DNA of 64,000 bases, taken from NCBI RefSeq assembly GCF_029210375.1, contig NZ_JARGER010000018.1, positions 161,577-225,576 of the forward strand, written 5' to 3'. Below are positions 56,237-64,000 of this stretch, one piece after another. The notes beneath the pieces are model-generated. The model saw only the letters and a list, made by a program, of their open reading frames with translations. It was not told the origin of the DNA and did no database searches. Origin of the DNA: Nocardioides sp. YIM 152315 (lineage in GTDB: Bacteria > Actinomycetota > Actinomycetes > Propionibacteriales > Nocardioidaceae). Made by a program: the position numbers and the translations under genes. Each line of letters starts with the position of its first letter. Positions within the stretch are counted from its first letter, which is position 1.

Positions 56237-56273
56237 GTGGACCCCCGGGGTTCGGGCCCGTGGACCCCGGGGT
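56237..56273. promoter_or_regulatory. Paired palindromes between LAL copy 1 and folE
   Basis: GTGGACCCCCGGGGT (56237-56251) and GTGGACCCCGGGGT (56260-56273) form a direct repeat with starts 23 bp apart, each containing a palindrome ACCCC(C)GGGGT. About two helical turns apart, they could bind a dimeric regulator controlling both divergent genes. Confidence 0.4.
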
Positions 56274-56465
56274 GCCCGGGGGTGCTCCGGTCCGACCGGC
56301 CACGACCGGCACCCGCGGAGGTCGTCTACCTCGGCAGTCCACGGACGCGACGGCGCCGAGGCGTGGCTGACGATCGGGCCCGAGCGACGCACCGTCGCCG
56401 AGCGTGGCCTCTTCCAAACCTCGGGAGAGGCGCGCCGGACGGGGTGGCAGACGAGAGAGGGAACG

Positions 56466-57122
56466 ATGCGACTTCTGGGTGAACAGACGGATCTCGCGGT
56501 GGCGGGCGAGCCCGCCGTCCGCATGGGGTGCGCGGGGGAGGAGGGGGAGGCGCACCTGCGTGGTCAGGCTGAGGCCGGCCTCCGCGCGCTCATCCGGCTC
56601 ATGGGCGACGACCCCGACCGGCCCGGCGTGACCGAAACCCCGGCGCGTGTCGTGCAGGCGTATCTCGAGCTCGCCGAACAACCTGGTGATCCCGCGGTGC
56701 TCCTGGGGACGGTCTTCGACGATGTGGAGTATCCCAGCGACGAGATGATCGCCGTCGGCCCCATCGACTTCGTGTCGATCTGCGAGCACCATCTCCTCCC
56801 GTTCACGGGTCAGGCGTGGGTCGGATACGTGCCCGGCGGGGCCGGAGTGGTGGGCTTGTCCAAGCTGGCCCGGCTTGTTGACCACTACGCCCGCCGCCCA
56901 CAGGTGCAGGAGCGATTGACGACGCAGATCGTCCAGGCCCTGGTGGACCATCTCGACCCGCAAGGTGCCGGTTGTGTGGTCCGGTCCTCGCATGCCTGCA
57001 TGGGGCTGCGTGGGGTCCGGAAGCCGGGGGCTGTGATGGTGACCTCAGTGCTCCGAGGCTTGATGCGGCGTGACCCGGCCTCACGGGCGGAGTTCATGGC
57101 GCTCACCAACGGCGGGCGCTGA
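56466..57122 (+). CDS. folE: GTP cyclohydrolase I
   Basis: 218 residues. Zinc and active-site motifs CEHHLLPF (Cys106, His109) and SSHACMGLRGV are intact. It converts GTP to 7,8-dihydroneopterin triphosphate, for folate or other pterins. No other folate gene is near, so this may be a second, stress-related folE. AGGGA close before the ATG. Its last 42 bases overlap, antisense, the end of the kinase gene. Confidence 0.93.
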   Translation: MRLLGEQTDLAVAGEPAVRMGCAGEEGEAHLRGQAEAGLRALIRLMGDDPDRPGVTETPARVVQAYLELAEQPGDPAVLLGTVFDDVEYPSDEMIAVGPIDFVSICEHHLLPFTGQAWVGYVPGGAGVVGLSKLARLVDHYARRPQVQERLTTQIVQALVDHLDPQGAGCVVRSSHACMGLRGVRKPGAVMVTSVLRGLMRRDPASRAEFMALTNGGR

Positions 57123-58184
57123 GGGCGCCGGATCGAGGGCGACTCCCCCTTCCGGGGGCGGCCCGTCGCCGGACACGAGCGGCCGGTCGGCCGGGCGGTG
57201 CGCCCGAAGATGGGTCCGGGCCCTAGCCGCCGTCCACCTGTCGTCCGGGTCGGACTGGAGAAGTCCCGTGATCACCGGCTCCAGCCACCCGGCCCGTCGA
57301 GCAAGCGGCGGAGCCGGGGCGGTCATGGCGTGCTCGATCAGATCCTCGACCGAACGCACCGCGAATGCCGGCGCGCCTTCGATCGCAAACCAGAGTGCGG
57401 CGCCGAGCCCGTACATGTCGCTGCGAGCCGAGTAGTCGCCGCTCACCACGCTCTCTGGTGCGATGTAGCCCAGCGTTCCCGTGAGGAGGTCGTCCCGCGA
57501 CCCGCTGCGGCCCAGCGGGGCGGCGATCCCGAGATCCGTGAGCACGACCCGCCCGTCCGTTCCCAGGTGGATGTTGCTCGGCTTGACGTCGCGATGCACC
57601 AGGCCGCCGGCGTGCAGCGAATCGAGTGCGGCAACCATGGTCTCGGCGACCTGATGCACCAGACTGACGGGCAGCCCGCCGTGGCGACTGACCTGGTCGG
57701 CCAGCGTGCTGCCCTGCAACGCCTGCATGACGATCCAGGCCTGCTCGTCTCGATCGACGACGACGTCGTGGACGACCACGATGTTCGGGTGTGCGACGCG
57801 AACAGTGGCACGCGCCTCCTGCAGCGCTCTCCGAGCGCCGGACGTGCCAGAGGCATCGAGGCGTTTGACCGCGACCCGGCGGCCCAGGACGGTGTCCTGT
57901 GCGAGCCACACCGATCCGGTGCCTCCCGCCCCGAGAGGTTCGAGCAGTCGATAGCGCTGGACGACCAGCGTCCCCGGCCGCGTCCGCGCCGAATCGGGTC
58001 CCTTGCCCGGAGCCGAGGGGGCTGCACGGAGGGTCGGCGGCGAGGTGCGCAGACCGGTCGCGGCCCGGCGGAGTGCGGACTGGACACCTGCGGTGGCTCC
58101 GCGCGCGGCGATCACGTCGGCCTCCGCGCCCACCTGTGCTGCAGGTTGCATCATCACCTCGCCGGTCCCCGCTCGGACCGCCAC
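57081..58184 (-). CDS. Soluble serine/threonine protein kinase
   Basis: 367 residues. After a ~75-residue Ala/Pro-rich arm comes a Hanks kinase: glycine loop GAGGTG (85-90), Lys107 (VAVKRL), HRDVKPSN (197-204), DLG in place of DFG (217-219) and APE. No transmembrane helix or PASTA domain, so it is cytoplasmic. GTG at 58184 has AGGAAG seven bases upstream. It ends inside the 3' end of folE and is divergent from LAL copy 2. Confidence 0.88.
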   Translation of the reverse strand: MAVRAGTGEVMMQPAAQVGAEADVIAARGATAGVQSALRRAATGLRTSPPTLRAAPSAPGKGPDSARTRPGTLVVQRYRLLEPLGAGGTGSVWLAQDTVLGRRVAVKRLDASGTSGARRALQEARATVRVAHPNIVVVHDVVVDRDEQAWIVMQALQGSTLADQVSRHGGLPVSLVHQVAETMVAALDSLHAGGLVHRDVKPSNIHLGTDGRVVLTDLGIAAPLGRSGSRDDLLTGTLGYIAPESVVSGDYSARSDMYGLGAALWFAIEGAPAFAVRSVEDLIEHAMTAPAPPLARRAGWLEPVITGLLQSDPDDRWTAARARTHLRAHRPADRPLVSGDGPPPEGGVALDPAPSAPAVGERHELRP

Positions 58185-58478
58185 GGTGCCGCTTCCTGGT
58201 CGCGATCGCCCCCGGGGTCAGCCCAGGCGAATCCCCAGCCTCGTGGTGGCGGGGCTGTCGCGAGGTGCTCCTGGACCGTGGCCCAGCAGCGCGGTTGGTC
58301 GCCGCCGAGCTCTGCCGTTGCGACGTACCAGGCGTCCGGCATCTGCCTTCGTCCCCGTAGGATGGCCGCGTGGACTGCCGAGGCAACGCCGGGGGGCTGG
58401 CGGCGGACTCGTTGCCACGGCCGGGCGCCGTGCTGGCTGGCGAGCCGACTGCGCCGCCCCGTCGGGGACGGTAGGTCG

Positions 58479-61205
58479 GTGCTGCGGTTCCGGCGCGGCG
58501 AGTGTGACCTCCTCGACCGCCTCCTCGATGACGTGGGATCGGGAGAGAGCCGTGCCCTGGTCCTCCGAGGCGAAGCCGGGATCGGGAAGACCGTGCTGCT
58601 GGAGTATGCGTTCGAGCGTGCCGCGGAGTGGCGTTCGGTGCGCGCCAGCGGCGTAGAGTCCGAGAGGGAGCTGGCGTTCGCGGGCTTGCACCAGGTCTGC
58701 GCGCCGGCACTCGACTCACTTGGCGCGCTGCCCGCGCCTCAGCAGCAGGCTCTGCGGACCGCCTTCGGCCTGGCCCCCGGCACGCCACCCGACCGGTTCG
58801 TCGTCGGTCTCGCCGTCCTGGGCCTGCTGGGCGAGAGAGCGCGCGACCGCCCGTTGCTGTGCCTGATCGACGATGCGCAGTGGCTGGACCGGGCGTCCGC
58901 ACAGGTCCTCGGCTTCGTAGCCCGGCGGTTGCGCGCCGAGTCCGTGGCCATGATCTTCGCGGTGCGAGAGCCGACAGCCGGCGGCGAGGTCACCGAGCTG
59001 AGCGGTCTCCCCGATGTCTGGGTCGGCGGACTCTCCGACGAGCACGCACGGATGTTGCTGGCGTCGGCCTACCCAGGGCCCGCCGACCGAGGCGTGCTGG
59101 ATCGCGTCGTGGCCGAGAGCCGCGGGAACCCGCTGGCTCTGCTCGAGCTGCCGCGTGGCTTTACCCGGGCTGAGCTGGAGGGCTGGTTCGGATCGTTCAG
59201 CCAGGTCGTGCTGCCGGGGCGGATCGAGGAGAGCTTCCTACGCCAGATCGGCACCCTATCGCCCGTCACGCGGCAGGTGCTCCTGGTCGCGGCGGCCGAA
59301 CCCGTCGGCGACCCCGTACTCGTGTGGCGAGCTGTCGATCGCCTCGGGGTCACGGTGGACGTCGAACTGGCATCGCGCGAGGCGGCGGGACGCTTCGTGG
59401 ACTTCGGGGCCCGGGTGCGATTCCGGCATCCGCTGCTCCGGTCGGCGATCTATCGCGCGGCCACGGCCGAGGAGCGACGCCGCGCGCACTGGGCCCTGGG
59501 TCAGGTGACCGATCCCGTCGCGGACCCCGATCGTCGGGCCTGGCATCGTGCACAGGCCACCGAGGCGCCCGACGAGGAAGTCGCCGCAGAGTTGGATGAG
59601 TGCGCCCGGGGAGCGTTCGCCCGTGGCGCAGCGGCGGCGGCAGCGGCGTTTCTCGAGCGGGCTGCCGAGTTGACCCCGACCGCCAAGCGGCGCGGCCAGC
59701 GGTTCCTGGCGGCAGCGCACGCGACCTACGAGGGTGGCATGCCAGCTGCGGCACCTCGCCTGATCGCGCTGGCCGAGGCCAGCCCGCTGAGCGCCCTCGA
59801 AGAGGCGCAGGCCGACGTTCTGTACGCCCGGAGCGCCTTCGCCCTCGGACGCGGCCGCGATGCGACAGAATCGCTCTTCCAAGCGGCGACGCGACTCCAG
59901 GCGATTGACGCACGGACCGCCCGAAACACACATCTGGAGGCCATCCGGGCGAGCTGGTTCCTCGCCGACCACGCGCCAGGGCTCACCCTGCGCGAGATGG
60001 CCGAGGCGGCGCACAGGTCGCCTCGGCCGGGTCCGGAATCGACTTCAGACGTCCTCATTCACGGGCTTGCGATCCGATATCGGGACGGCTACGAGGCGGG
60101 TGCCGCGGTCCTGAAGAAGGCCGTGGCCGAGTTCTGCGTCACGGCGCCCACCGGTGAGATCGGCGTGCTCCTGGAGTGGTTCGCCGGCTCCATCGCCGTG
60201 GACCTGCTCGACGACGAATCCTGGGACCTGATCAGCCGCCGCTACGAGCAGCGCGCGCGGGACGAGGAACGTGCATCGCTCCCGATCGCGCTGACCATGC
60301 AGATCGTCAATCTCGTGATGCAGGGTGCCCTGGCCGCGGCAGAGTCATTGCTGGAGGACTTCGACGCCGTTCGTCAAGCGACCGGCATCTACGATGCCCC
60401 CTACGCAGGCCTGCTGTGGGCGGTCTGGCGCGGGCGCGACAAGCAGGCGACCGAGATGCTCGATGCCATGACCAACGATGCCGTCGAGCGCGGTGAGGGT
60501 GTCACGCTGATCGCCGCGGAGTGGTTGCGCGCCACACTGCTCAACAGCCTCGGTCGCTACCGAGAGGCGGCAACCGCCGGGCTCCGGGCGACCGAGTCCG
60601 AGCGTGAGATGGGCTTCACCACGCTGTACGCCCTGGTCGAGTTGGTCACGGCAGCCGCCCACACGGGCCAGTCCGGTACGGCCGCGCGGGCGCTGGCACG
60701 GCTGACCACCATGACGGAGGCGAGCGGCACTGACTGGGCACACGGTGTGACGGCCCGCTGTCGCGCGATGGTCGCGGACCACGACTCCGCCGAGCTCGAC
60801 TTCCACGAAGCGCTCACGCGACTCGGTCGCACGCGGATCCGCGCTGAGCTGGCCCGCACCCACCTCCACTACGGGGAGTGGTTGCGGCGGCGCGGCAGAA
60901 GCAAGGACGCGCGCCGGGAGTTGCGCACCGCGCACTCCATGCTCACCGATATGGGGATGGCCAGCTTCGCTGCGCTCGCCGCACGGGAGCTGCGCGCGAC
61001 CGGCGAGAAGGTTCGCGAAGGCCCGATTGCCCCGTCCAGCACGCTGACGCCCCAGGAGACACAGATCGTGCGGTTGGTGCGCGAAGGCCTGTCGAACGCC
61101 GAGATCGCCGATCGGTTGTTCATCAGTCCCCGGACGGTCGAGTGGCACCTCGGCAAGGTCTTCGGGAAGCTGGGCGTCACGTCCAGGCGTCAGTTGCGCC
61201 GCTGA
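58479..61205 (+). CDS. LAL-type transcriptional regulator (AAA ATPase + LuxR HTH), copy 2
   Basis: About 908 residues. Walker A GEAGIGKT at 31-38, Walker B LLCLIDDAQ, a long helical-repeat middle, and the C-terminal LuxR HTH (LTPQETQIVRLVREGLSNAE, then ISPRTVEWHLGKVFGKLGV). It is a paralogue of copy 1 and of the fragments at 51.7 and 61.3 kb. GTG at 58479 is chosen because the ATPase begins a few residues later; the open frame continues upstream through DNA antisense to the kinase gene. No strong ribosome binding site is visible. Confidence 0.85.
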   Translation: MLRFRRGECDLLDRLLDDVGSGESRALVLRGEAGIGKTVLLEYAFERAAEWRSVRASGVESERELAFAGLHQVCAPALDSLGALPAPQQQALRTAFGLAPGTPPDRFVVGLAVLGLLGERARDRPLLCLIDDAQWLDRASAQVLGFVARRLRAESVAMIFAVREPTAGGEVTELSGLPDVWVGGLSDEHARMLLASAYPGPADRGVLDRVVAESRGNPLALLELPRGFTRAELEGWFGSFSQVVLPGRIEESFLRQIGTLSPVTRQVLLVAAAEPVGDPVLVWRAVDRLGVTVDVELASREAAGRFVDFGARVRFRHPLLRSAIYRAATAEERRRAHWALGQVTDPVADPDRRAWHRAQATEAPDEEVAAELDECARGAFARGAAAAAAAFLERAAELTPTAKRRGQRFLAAAHATYEGGMPAAAPRLIALAEASPLSALEEAQADVLYARSAFALGRGRDATESLFQAATRLQAIDARTARNTHLEAIRASWFLADHAPGLTLREMAEAAHRSPRPGPESTSDVLIHGLAIRYRDGYEAGAAVLKKAVAEFCVTAPTGEIGVLLEWFAGSIAVDLLDDESWDLISRRYEQRARDEERASLPIALTMQIVNLVMQGALAAAESLLEDFDAVRQATGIYDAPYAGLLWAVWRGRDKQATEMLDAMTNDAVERGEGVTLIAAEWLRATLLNSLGRYREAATAGLRATESEREMGFTTLYALVELVTAAAHTGQSGTAARALARLTTMTEASGTDWAHGVTARCRAMVADHDSAELDFHEALTRLGRTRIRAELARTHLHYGEWLRRRGRSKDARRELRTAHSMLTDMGMASFAALAARELRATGEKVREGPIAPSSTLTPQETQIVRLVREGLSNAEIADRLFISPRTVEWHLGKVFGKLGVTSRRQLRR

Positions 61206-61320
61206 GGTGCCGAGGTGACGGCGCATCGGCGCCTCGTGACCGGCTCCGATCCGTTTGCCTGCCGGCCGCTGAGCTCGCCAGCGGTTCGGGACGTCGTCCG
61301 TCGCGAACCTGCCTAGTCGG

Positions 61321-62006
61321 ATCGAGGAAAGCGCCCTGCTCCACAACAGCGCCGGCCGGTACGCCGACGCCCTGGTCGCCGCCGTACGAGCCACGGCGCA
61401 GCCGCCGGTCATGGGCGTCGAGCCCTGGCAGGCCCTGGTCGAGATGGTCGAGGCCGGGACCCGGAGCCGGCACCGCGACCTCGCCGCGGATGCGTTCGAA
61501 CGACTCCGCGCGACCACCGATGCCGCCGGCACCGACTGGGCACTGGGTGTGGAGGCGCAGAGCCGTGCCCTGCTCAGCAACGGGAACGACGCCCGCTGCG
61601 GCTACCTCGAGGCGATCGAGTTCCTCGACCGCACGCGCATCCGTGGCGCGCTCGCACGTGCCCACCTGCTCTACGGAGAGTGGCTGCGACGCGCGGGCCA
61701 GCGGGCCGAGGCTCGGCATCATCTGCGCAGCGCGCATGAGATGTTCCGCGCGATGGGCATGCGGGCCTTCGCGCGCCGCGCCTCCACCGAGCTGCTCACG
61801 GTGGGAGGGACCATCCGCGATGCTGGCCGTCCCGCGAGCGTCCAGCTCACTGCGCAGGAGGAGCAGATCGTTCGGCTGGTCCAGAGCGGACTGTCCAACA
61901 CGTGGCCGCCCGGCTGTTCGTCAGCCCGCGTACCGTCGAGTGGCATCTGAGGAAGGCGTTCAGCAAGCTCGGCATCACGTCACGGCGTCAGCTCCGCGGT
62001 CGCTGA
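61321..62006 (+). pseudogene. Truncated and frameshifted third LAL regulator
   Basis: Only about the last 230 codons of a LAL gene remain. The frame from 61321 (EESALLHNSAGRYADAL) matches the end of the helical domain of copy 2 and continues into the HTH up to LSNT at 61902; the rest (VAARLFVSPRTVEWHL and on) is in another frame and ends at the TGA at 62004-62006. Loss of four bases (or a net -1 change) right after 61902 explains the break. No ATPase domain and no start. Confidence 0.8.
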
Positions 62007-62082
62007 CCGTCCGCGGACTGGCCCGCACGTCCGATTCGCGACGTCGGGCGGCACCAGGTCGACGTGCGCAATGAGCACTCCA

Positions 62083-62406
62083 CTAGCGCGTGGAAGGGTC
62101 GGGCCCGCCGCTCGCGTGCCTCTTCGCCTCGACCGTGAACCCCAGGCTCCGGAGCACCTTGACGGCGCCAGCCTTGCCACCCTCGAAGTCCGCCGAGGCG
62201 AGGCGCTCGCCCGTCGCTAGCTCGTAGGCCCTGCCCAGGATGCCTTTGGGCGGGTAGCTCCGCTCCGCCCAGAGCAACTCGTACGTCGTGGTCGGCGCGA
62301 AGCCGTGTACGGCGAAGAATCGCTCGGGGCCGAGGCGGTCGTATTCGGCCAGCGCACGGTGCACATCGGCATCACGCACCTCGCTCCAAGGCAGCGAACG
62401 GGTCAT
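62083..62406 (-). CDS. Stand-alone ScoMcrA-like N-terminal head domain protein
   Basis: 107 residues: VHRALAEYDRLGPERFFAVHGF, SYPPKGILGRAYELATGE and LASADFEGGKAGAVKVLRSLGF resemble the small domain at the N terminus of the Streptomyces coelicolor McrA restriction enzyme, often found alone. It may bind DNA or protein; no nuclease domain follows. AGGAGG five bases before the ATG at 62406 gives a firm start. Confidence 0.7.
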   Translation of the reverse strand: MTRSLPWSEVRDADVHRALAEYDRLGPERFFAVHGFAPTTTYELLWAERSYPPKGILGRAYELATGERLASADFEGGKAGAVKVLRSLGFTVEAKRHASGGPDPSTR

Positions 62407-62567
62407 CGGTCCTCCTGGCGAATTCGGGGGCATCACGAGCTGGTGCTGATCCGGGTCGCGTCGGCGCTCCGTCGGGTCCGTGCGGACAAGCGGCGAGTAG
62501 CCACGTAAGTTGGTGTCTGCGTCGCGGCGTTCCTTCCATCGCGGTTGGACGCGGTCGTCCCAGCGCG

Positions 62568-62780
62568 TCAGCCGACGTGCCTGCGCGTATGTGCCAGGAA
62601 GGTGTCGAAGTCGCAGAGCACCAGCTCGCACCGGGCACAGAACCAGATGCCCGTGGGTGGACGCAGCCCGAGCTGGTGGCAGGTGTCGCGGGCGCACGCG
62701 AGCCAGTAGGCACGGAGCAGACGACCCCGCAGGAGCTGGAGTCTCCCGACAGCGGACCGCATCGAGGCTCGGCGTCTCAT
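62568..62780 (-). CDS. Small zinc-finger-like protein
   Basis: 70 residues starting MRRRASMRSAVGRL. The C terminus reads WFCARCELVLCDFDTFLAHT then RRH: CxxC, a spacer and His-x3-His, close to a C2H2 finger. ATG at 62780 overlaps the stop of a 32-codon ORF (ATGA), the main sign that it is translated. Function unknown; DNA binding is an inference. Confidence 0.5.
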   Translation of the reverse strand: MRRRASMRSAVGRLQLLRGRLLRAYWLACARDTCHQLGLRPPTGIWFCARCELVLCDFDTFLAHTRRHVG

Positions 62781-62875
62781 CGCGGCCCAAGGCCAAGCCC
62801 GAGGTCGAGGGTCGCGGCCCGAGACCAGACGACGTGCTCGCTGACGTAGCACCCACCGGGGTGGCGGCGAGGCAT
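62777..62875 (-). CDS. Possible 32-residue leader ORF coupled to the zinc-finger gene
   Basis: Begins MPRRHPGGCYVSEHVVWSRA. AAGGGAG lies six bases before the ATG. Its TGA overlaps the ATG of the zinc-finger gene. A strong site plus an overlap suggests a two-gene unit; the product itself has no known motif. Confidence 0.45.
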   Translation of the reverse strand: MPRRHPGGCYVSEHVVWSRAATLDLGLGLGPR

Positions 62876-62981
62876 CGCGGTCTCCCTTCTGTCGCTTCGT
62901 CTGTTCAGACTCCCTGAGCCGGTCCGCGCCCGCCCGTCCACGGGTGCACCCGGACACCTGCGTCGGCAGGGTGTGCACGAG

Positions 62982-63719
62982 TCACGCCGGCGCACGGACC
63001 TCGCCGGCCGCGTGGGTTACGAATCCGCCCGCGGTCAAGCCGTCCCGAAGCTTCCGGCGGGCGTCGAACATCACCTTGTACACGGCGTTGGGATTCGACC
63101 CGAGGTCGTTGGCGACCTGCCTGACCGAGCGCCCGCGCACCGTGATCGCCTCGAACGCATGCTGCTGGCGGGCGCTGAGGTCCTCACGAACGATCTGGGT
63201 GACGGCGTCCAGCATGTCGTGGGCCTCGGCGTGCGTCTCCGGCGAGTCATCGGGATCGGTTGCGAGCGCGCCCCACTCCTCGTCATCGAGGGAGACTCGG
63301 GGTCGGTTCCAGACATGACGGTTGACCTTGGACGACACCTCGAAGGCCACGAACCGGTAGGCCCACGTCGTGAACCTGCACTCACCGCGGAACGTCCGCA
63401 CCTTGCGGCAGATGGACAGGGCGGCGTCGCCGGCCGCCTGGTGGGCGACGTCGTCCAGCTCCGGGCCGCTGAGCTGGACGTACGACGCTCGGCGTCGCAG
63501 CTCCACGAAGGCGATCTTCACCAGCCACAGGTACAGCTCTGTGGTCGCCCGCTCGTACTGGTCGCCTCGTGACGTCAACGCGCGCACCCACTCGGCGTTG
63601 TCCCCATTCACGTGGTCGGCGACGTCCGGCTCCGGAACCGACTCCTGACCGCTCCGCATTCCGACGGACCCCCGACCCGCTCCGTGCACATTCCGAAACT
63701 CCTGCTGTGCGACTGACAC
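62982..63719 (-). CDS. ECF-type RNA polymerase sigma factor
   Basis: 245 residues. Region 2 spans about 55-135 (FRGECRFTTWAYRFVAFEV) and region 4 about 165-228 (VRGRSVRQVANDLGSNPNAV). No anti-sigma gene is visible beside it. I choose the GTG at 63719 because AGGAGG lies eight bases upstream; an ATG at 63785 has a poorer site. It may control stress genes nearby, which is not shown. Confidence 0.85.
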   Translation of the reverse strand: MSVAQQEFRNVHGAGRGSVGMRSGQESVPEPDVADHVNGDNAEWVRALTSRGDQYERATTELYLWLVKIAFVELRRRASYVQLSGPELDDVAHQAAGDAALSICRKVRTFRGECRFTTWAYRFVAFEVSSKVNRHVWNRPRVSLDDEEWGALATDPDDSPETHAEAHDMLDAVTQIVREDLSARQQHAFEAITVRGRSVRQVANDLGSNPNAVYKVMFDARRKLRDGLTAGGFVTHAAGEVRAPA

Positions 63720-63845
63720 GGCCGCCACCTCCTCAACGATCGCCCGACACCGATCTCGGATGGGCTCGGTACCGCCGGCGTGCATGCGCCCACCCTGTGG
63801 CAGCGCCGGCTCACTCGAACCGGGATGTCGCCTAGCCGGGGACCC

Positions 63846-63891
63846 CGGCTTCCGCGGCCGGGTGGGAGTGGTGACACGGCCGCGGAAGCCG
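63846..63891. terminator. Large inverted repeat, possible terminator
   Basis: CGGCTTCCGCGGCCG (63846-63860) pairs perfectly with 63877-63891 around a 16-nt loop. It lies upstream of the sigma-factor gene and directly before the 13-bp tandem array, so it could end transcription arriving from beyond the window. Confidence 0.6.
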
Positions 63892-63896
63892 CTGAT

Positions 63897-64000
63897 CGGG
63901 CCGGGTGGTCGGGCCGGGTGGTCGGGCCAGGTGGTCGGGCCAGGTGGTCGGGCCGGGTGGTCGGGCCGGGTGGTCGGGCCGGGTGGTCGGGCCGGGTGGT
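63897..64000. repeat. 13-bp tandem repeat array, running off the window
   Basis: Eight uninterrupted units of CGGGCCGGGTGGT reach exactly to the last base. Units 3 and 4 carry G-to-A (GGGCCAGG); the others are identical. The full copy number is unknown because the array leaves the window. Confidence 0.95.

Noticed and set aside
52589..58184. Secondary-metabolite cluster around folE, the reductase and LAL regulators
   Set aside because: LAL regulators often sit in such clusters, but no synthase, ligase or tailoring genes are here.
57198..58478. LAL copy 2 extended upstream to position 57198
   Set aside because: The extension is antisense to the kinase gene, which has intact kinase motifs, and reads as compositionally random residues.
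33254..63720. Prophage or integrative element
   Set aside because: No integrase, recombinase, capsid, replication or conjugation gene, no tRNA and no flanking direct repeats.
63897..64000. Terminal repeats as a CRISPR array
   Set aside because: Units are 13 bp and directly abut with no spacers; no cas gene is present.
1..64000. tRNA, rRNA, tmRNA or riboswitch genes
   Set aside because: I looked for tRNA T-arm motifs and rRNA landmarks and found none; no known riboswitch core was recognised, although reading by eye can miss them.

Overview
This is high-GC actinobacterial DNA, most likely from Nocardioides or a near relative (Nocardioidaceae). That placement rests on the run of actinobacterium-only families (SepH, DUF3710, DUF3159, DUF3093, DUF4193, DUF4235) and their gene order; no rRNA or tRNA gene lies in the window to confirm it.

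Region A (1-33.25 kb) is conserved housekeeping DNA. It holds both topoisomerase IV genes (parE at 1.2 kb, parC at 6.6-9.1 kb), a beta-carbonic anhydrase, an LprG-type lipoprotein and P55-type exporter pair, a GNAT/acyl-CoA-synthetase fusion, a phosphodiesterase, a cold-shock gene with long leader, a decayed HNH endonuclease gene, a secreted SGNH lipase, a thymidine kinase and sulfurtransferase divergent pair, sepH, an aldonolactone oxidase, ferrochelatase and an inositol monophosphatase. The stretch from 24.2 to 33.25 kb (inositol monophosphatase, DUF4193, DUF3093, dut, DUF3710, OB-fold protein, DUF3159, two TrkA/RCK proteins, APC permease, TRAM methyltransferase) follows the Mycobacterium tuberculosis Rv2701c-Rv2689c order. 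Many genes here have a TANNNT -10 hexamer 5-8 bp before the start codon and no Shine-Dalgarno, as expected for leaderless mRNAs.

Region B (33.25-63.7 kb) is accessory and stress-oriented, and most genes have clear Shine-Dalgarno sequences. On the left are peroxiredoxin, VOC protein, orphan sugar-ABC ATPase, SDR and a 1.2-kb decayed stretch. From 38.4 to 51.7 kb all genes read rightward: an RclA-like flavoprotein, an NhaA-DsbA fusion, a response regulator fused to a thioredoxin-reductase-like enzyme, its likely partner kinase with a cNMP-binding domain, a beta-propeller protein and a ureABCFGD urease operon. Then come Dps, a ferredoxin-reductase-like flavoprotein, two large LuxR-family ATPase (LAL) regulators flanking folE and a soluble Ser/Thr kinase, two decayed LAL fragments, and an ECF sigma factor. 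The functions fit pH, redox and chlorine/oxidant stress.

The window ends inside a perfect array of 13-bp tandem repeats. The best leads are a 42-bp palindromic element inserted in frame in the P55-like exporter, the fused redox signalling pair at 42-45 kb, the urease flap Cys-to-Thr change, and the LAL expansion with decaying copies.
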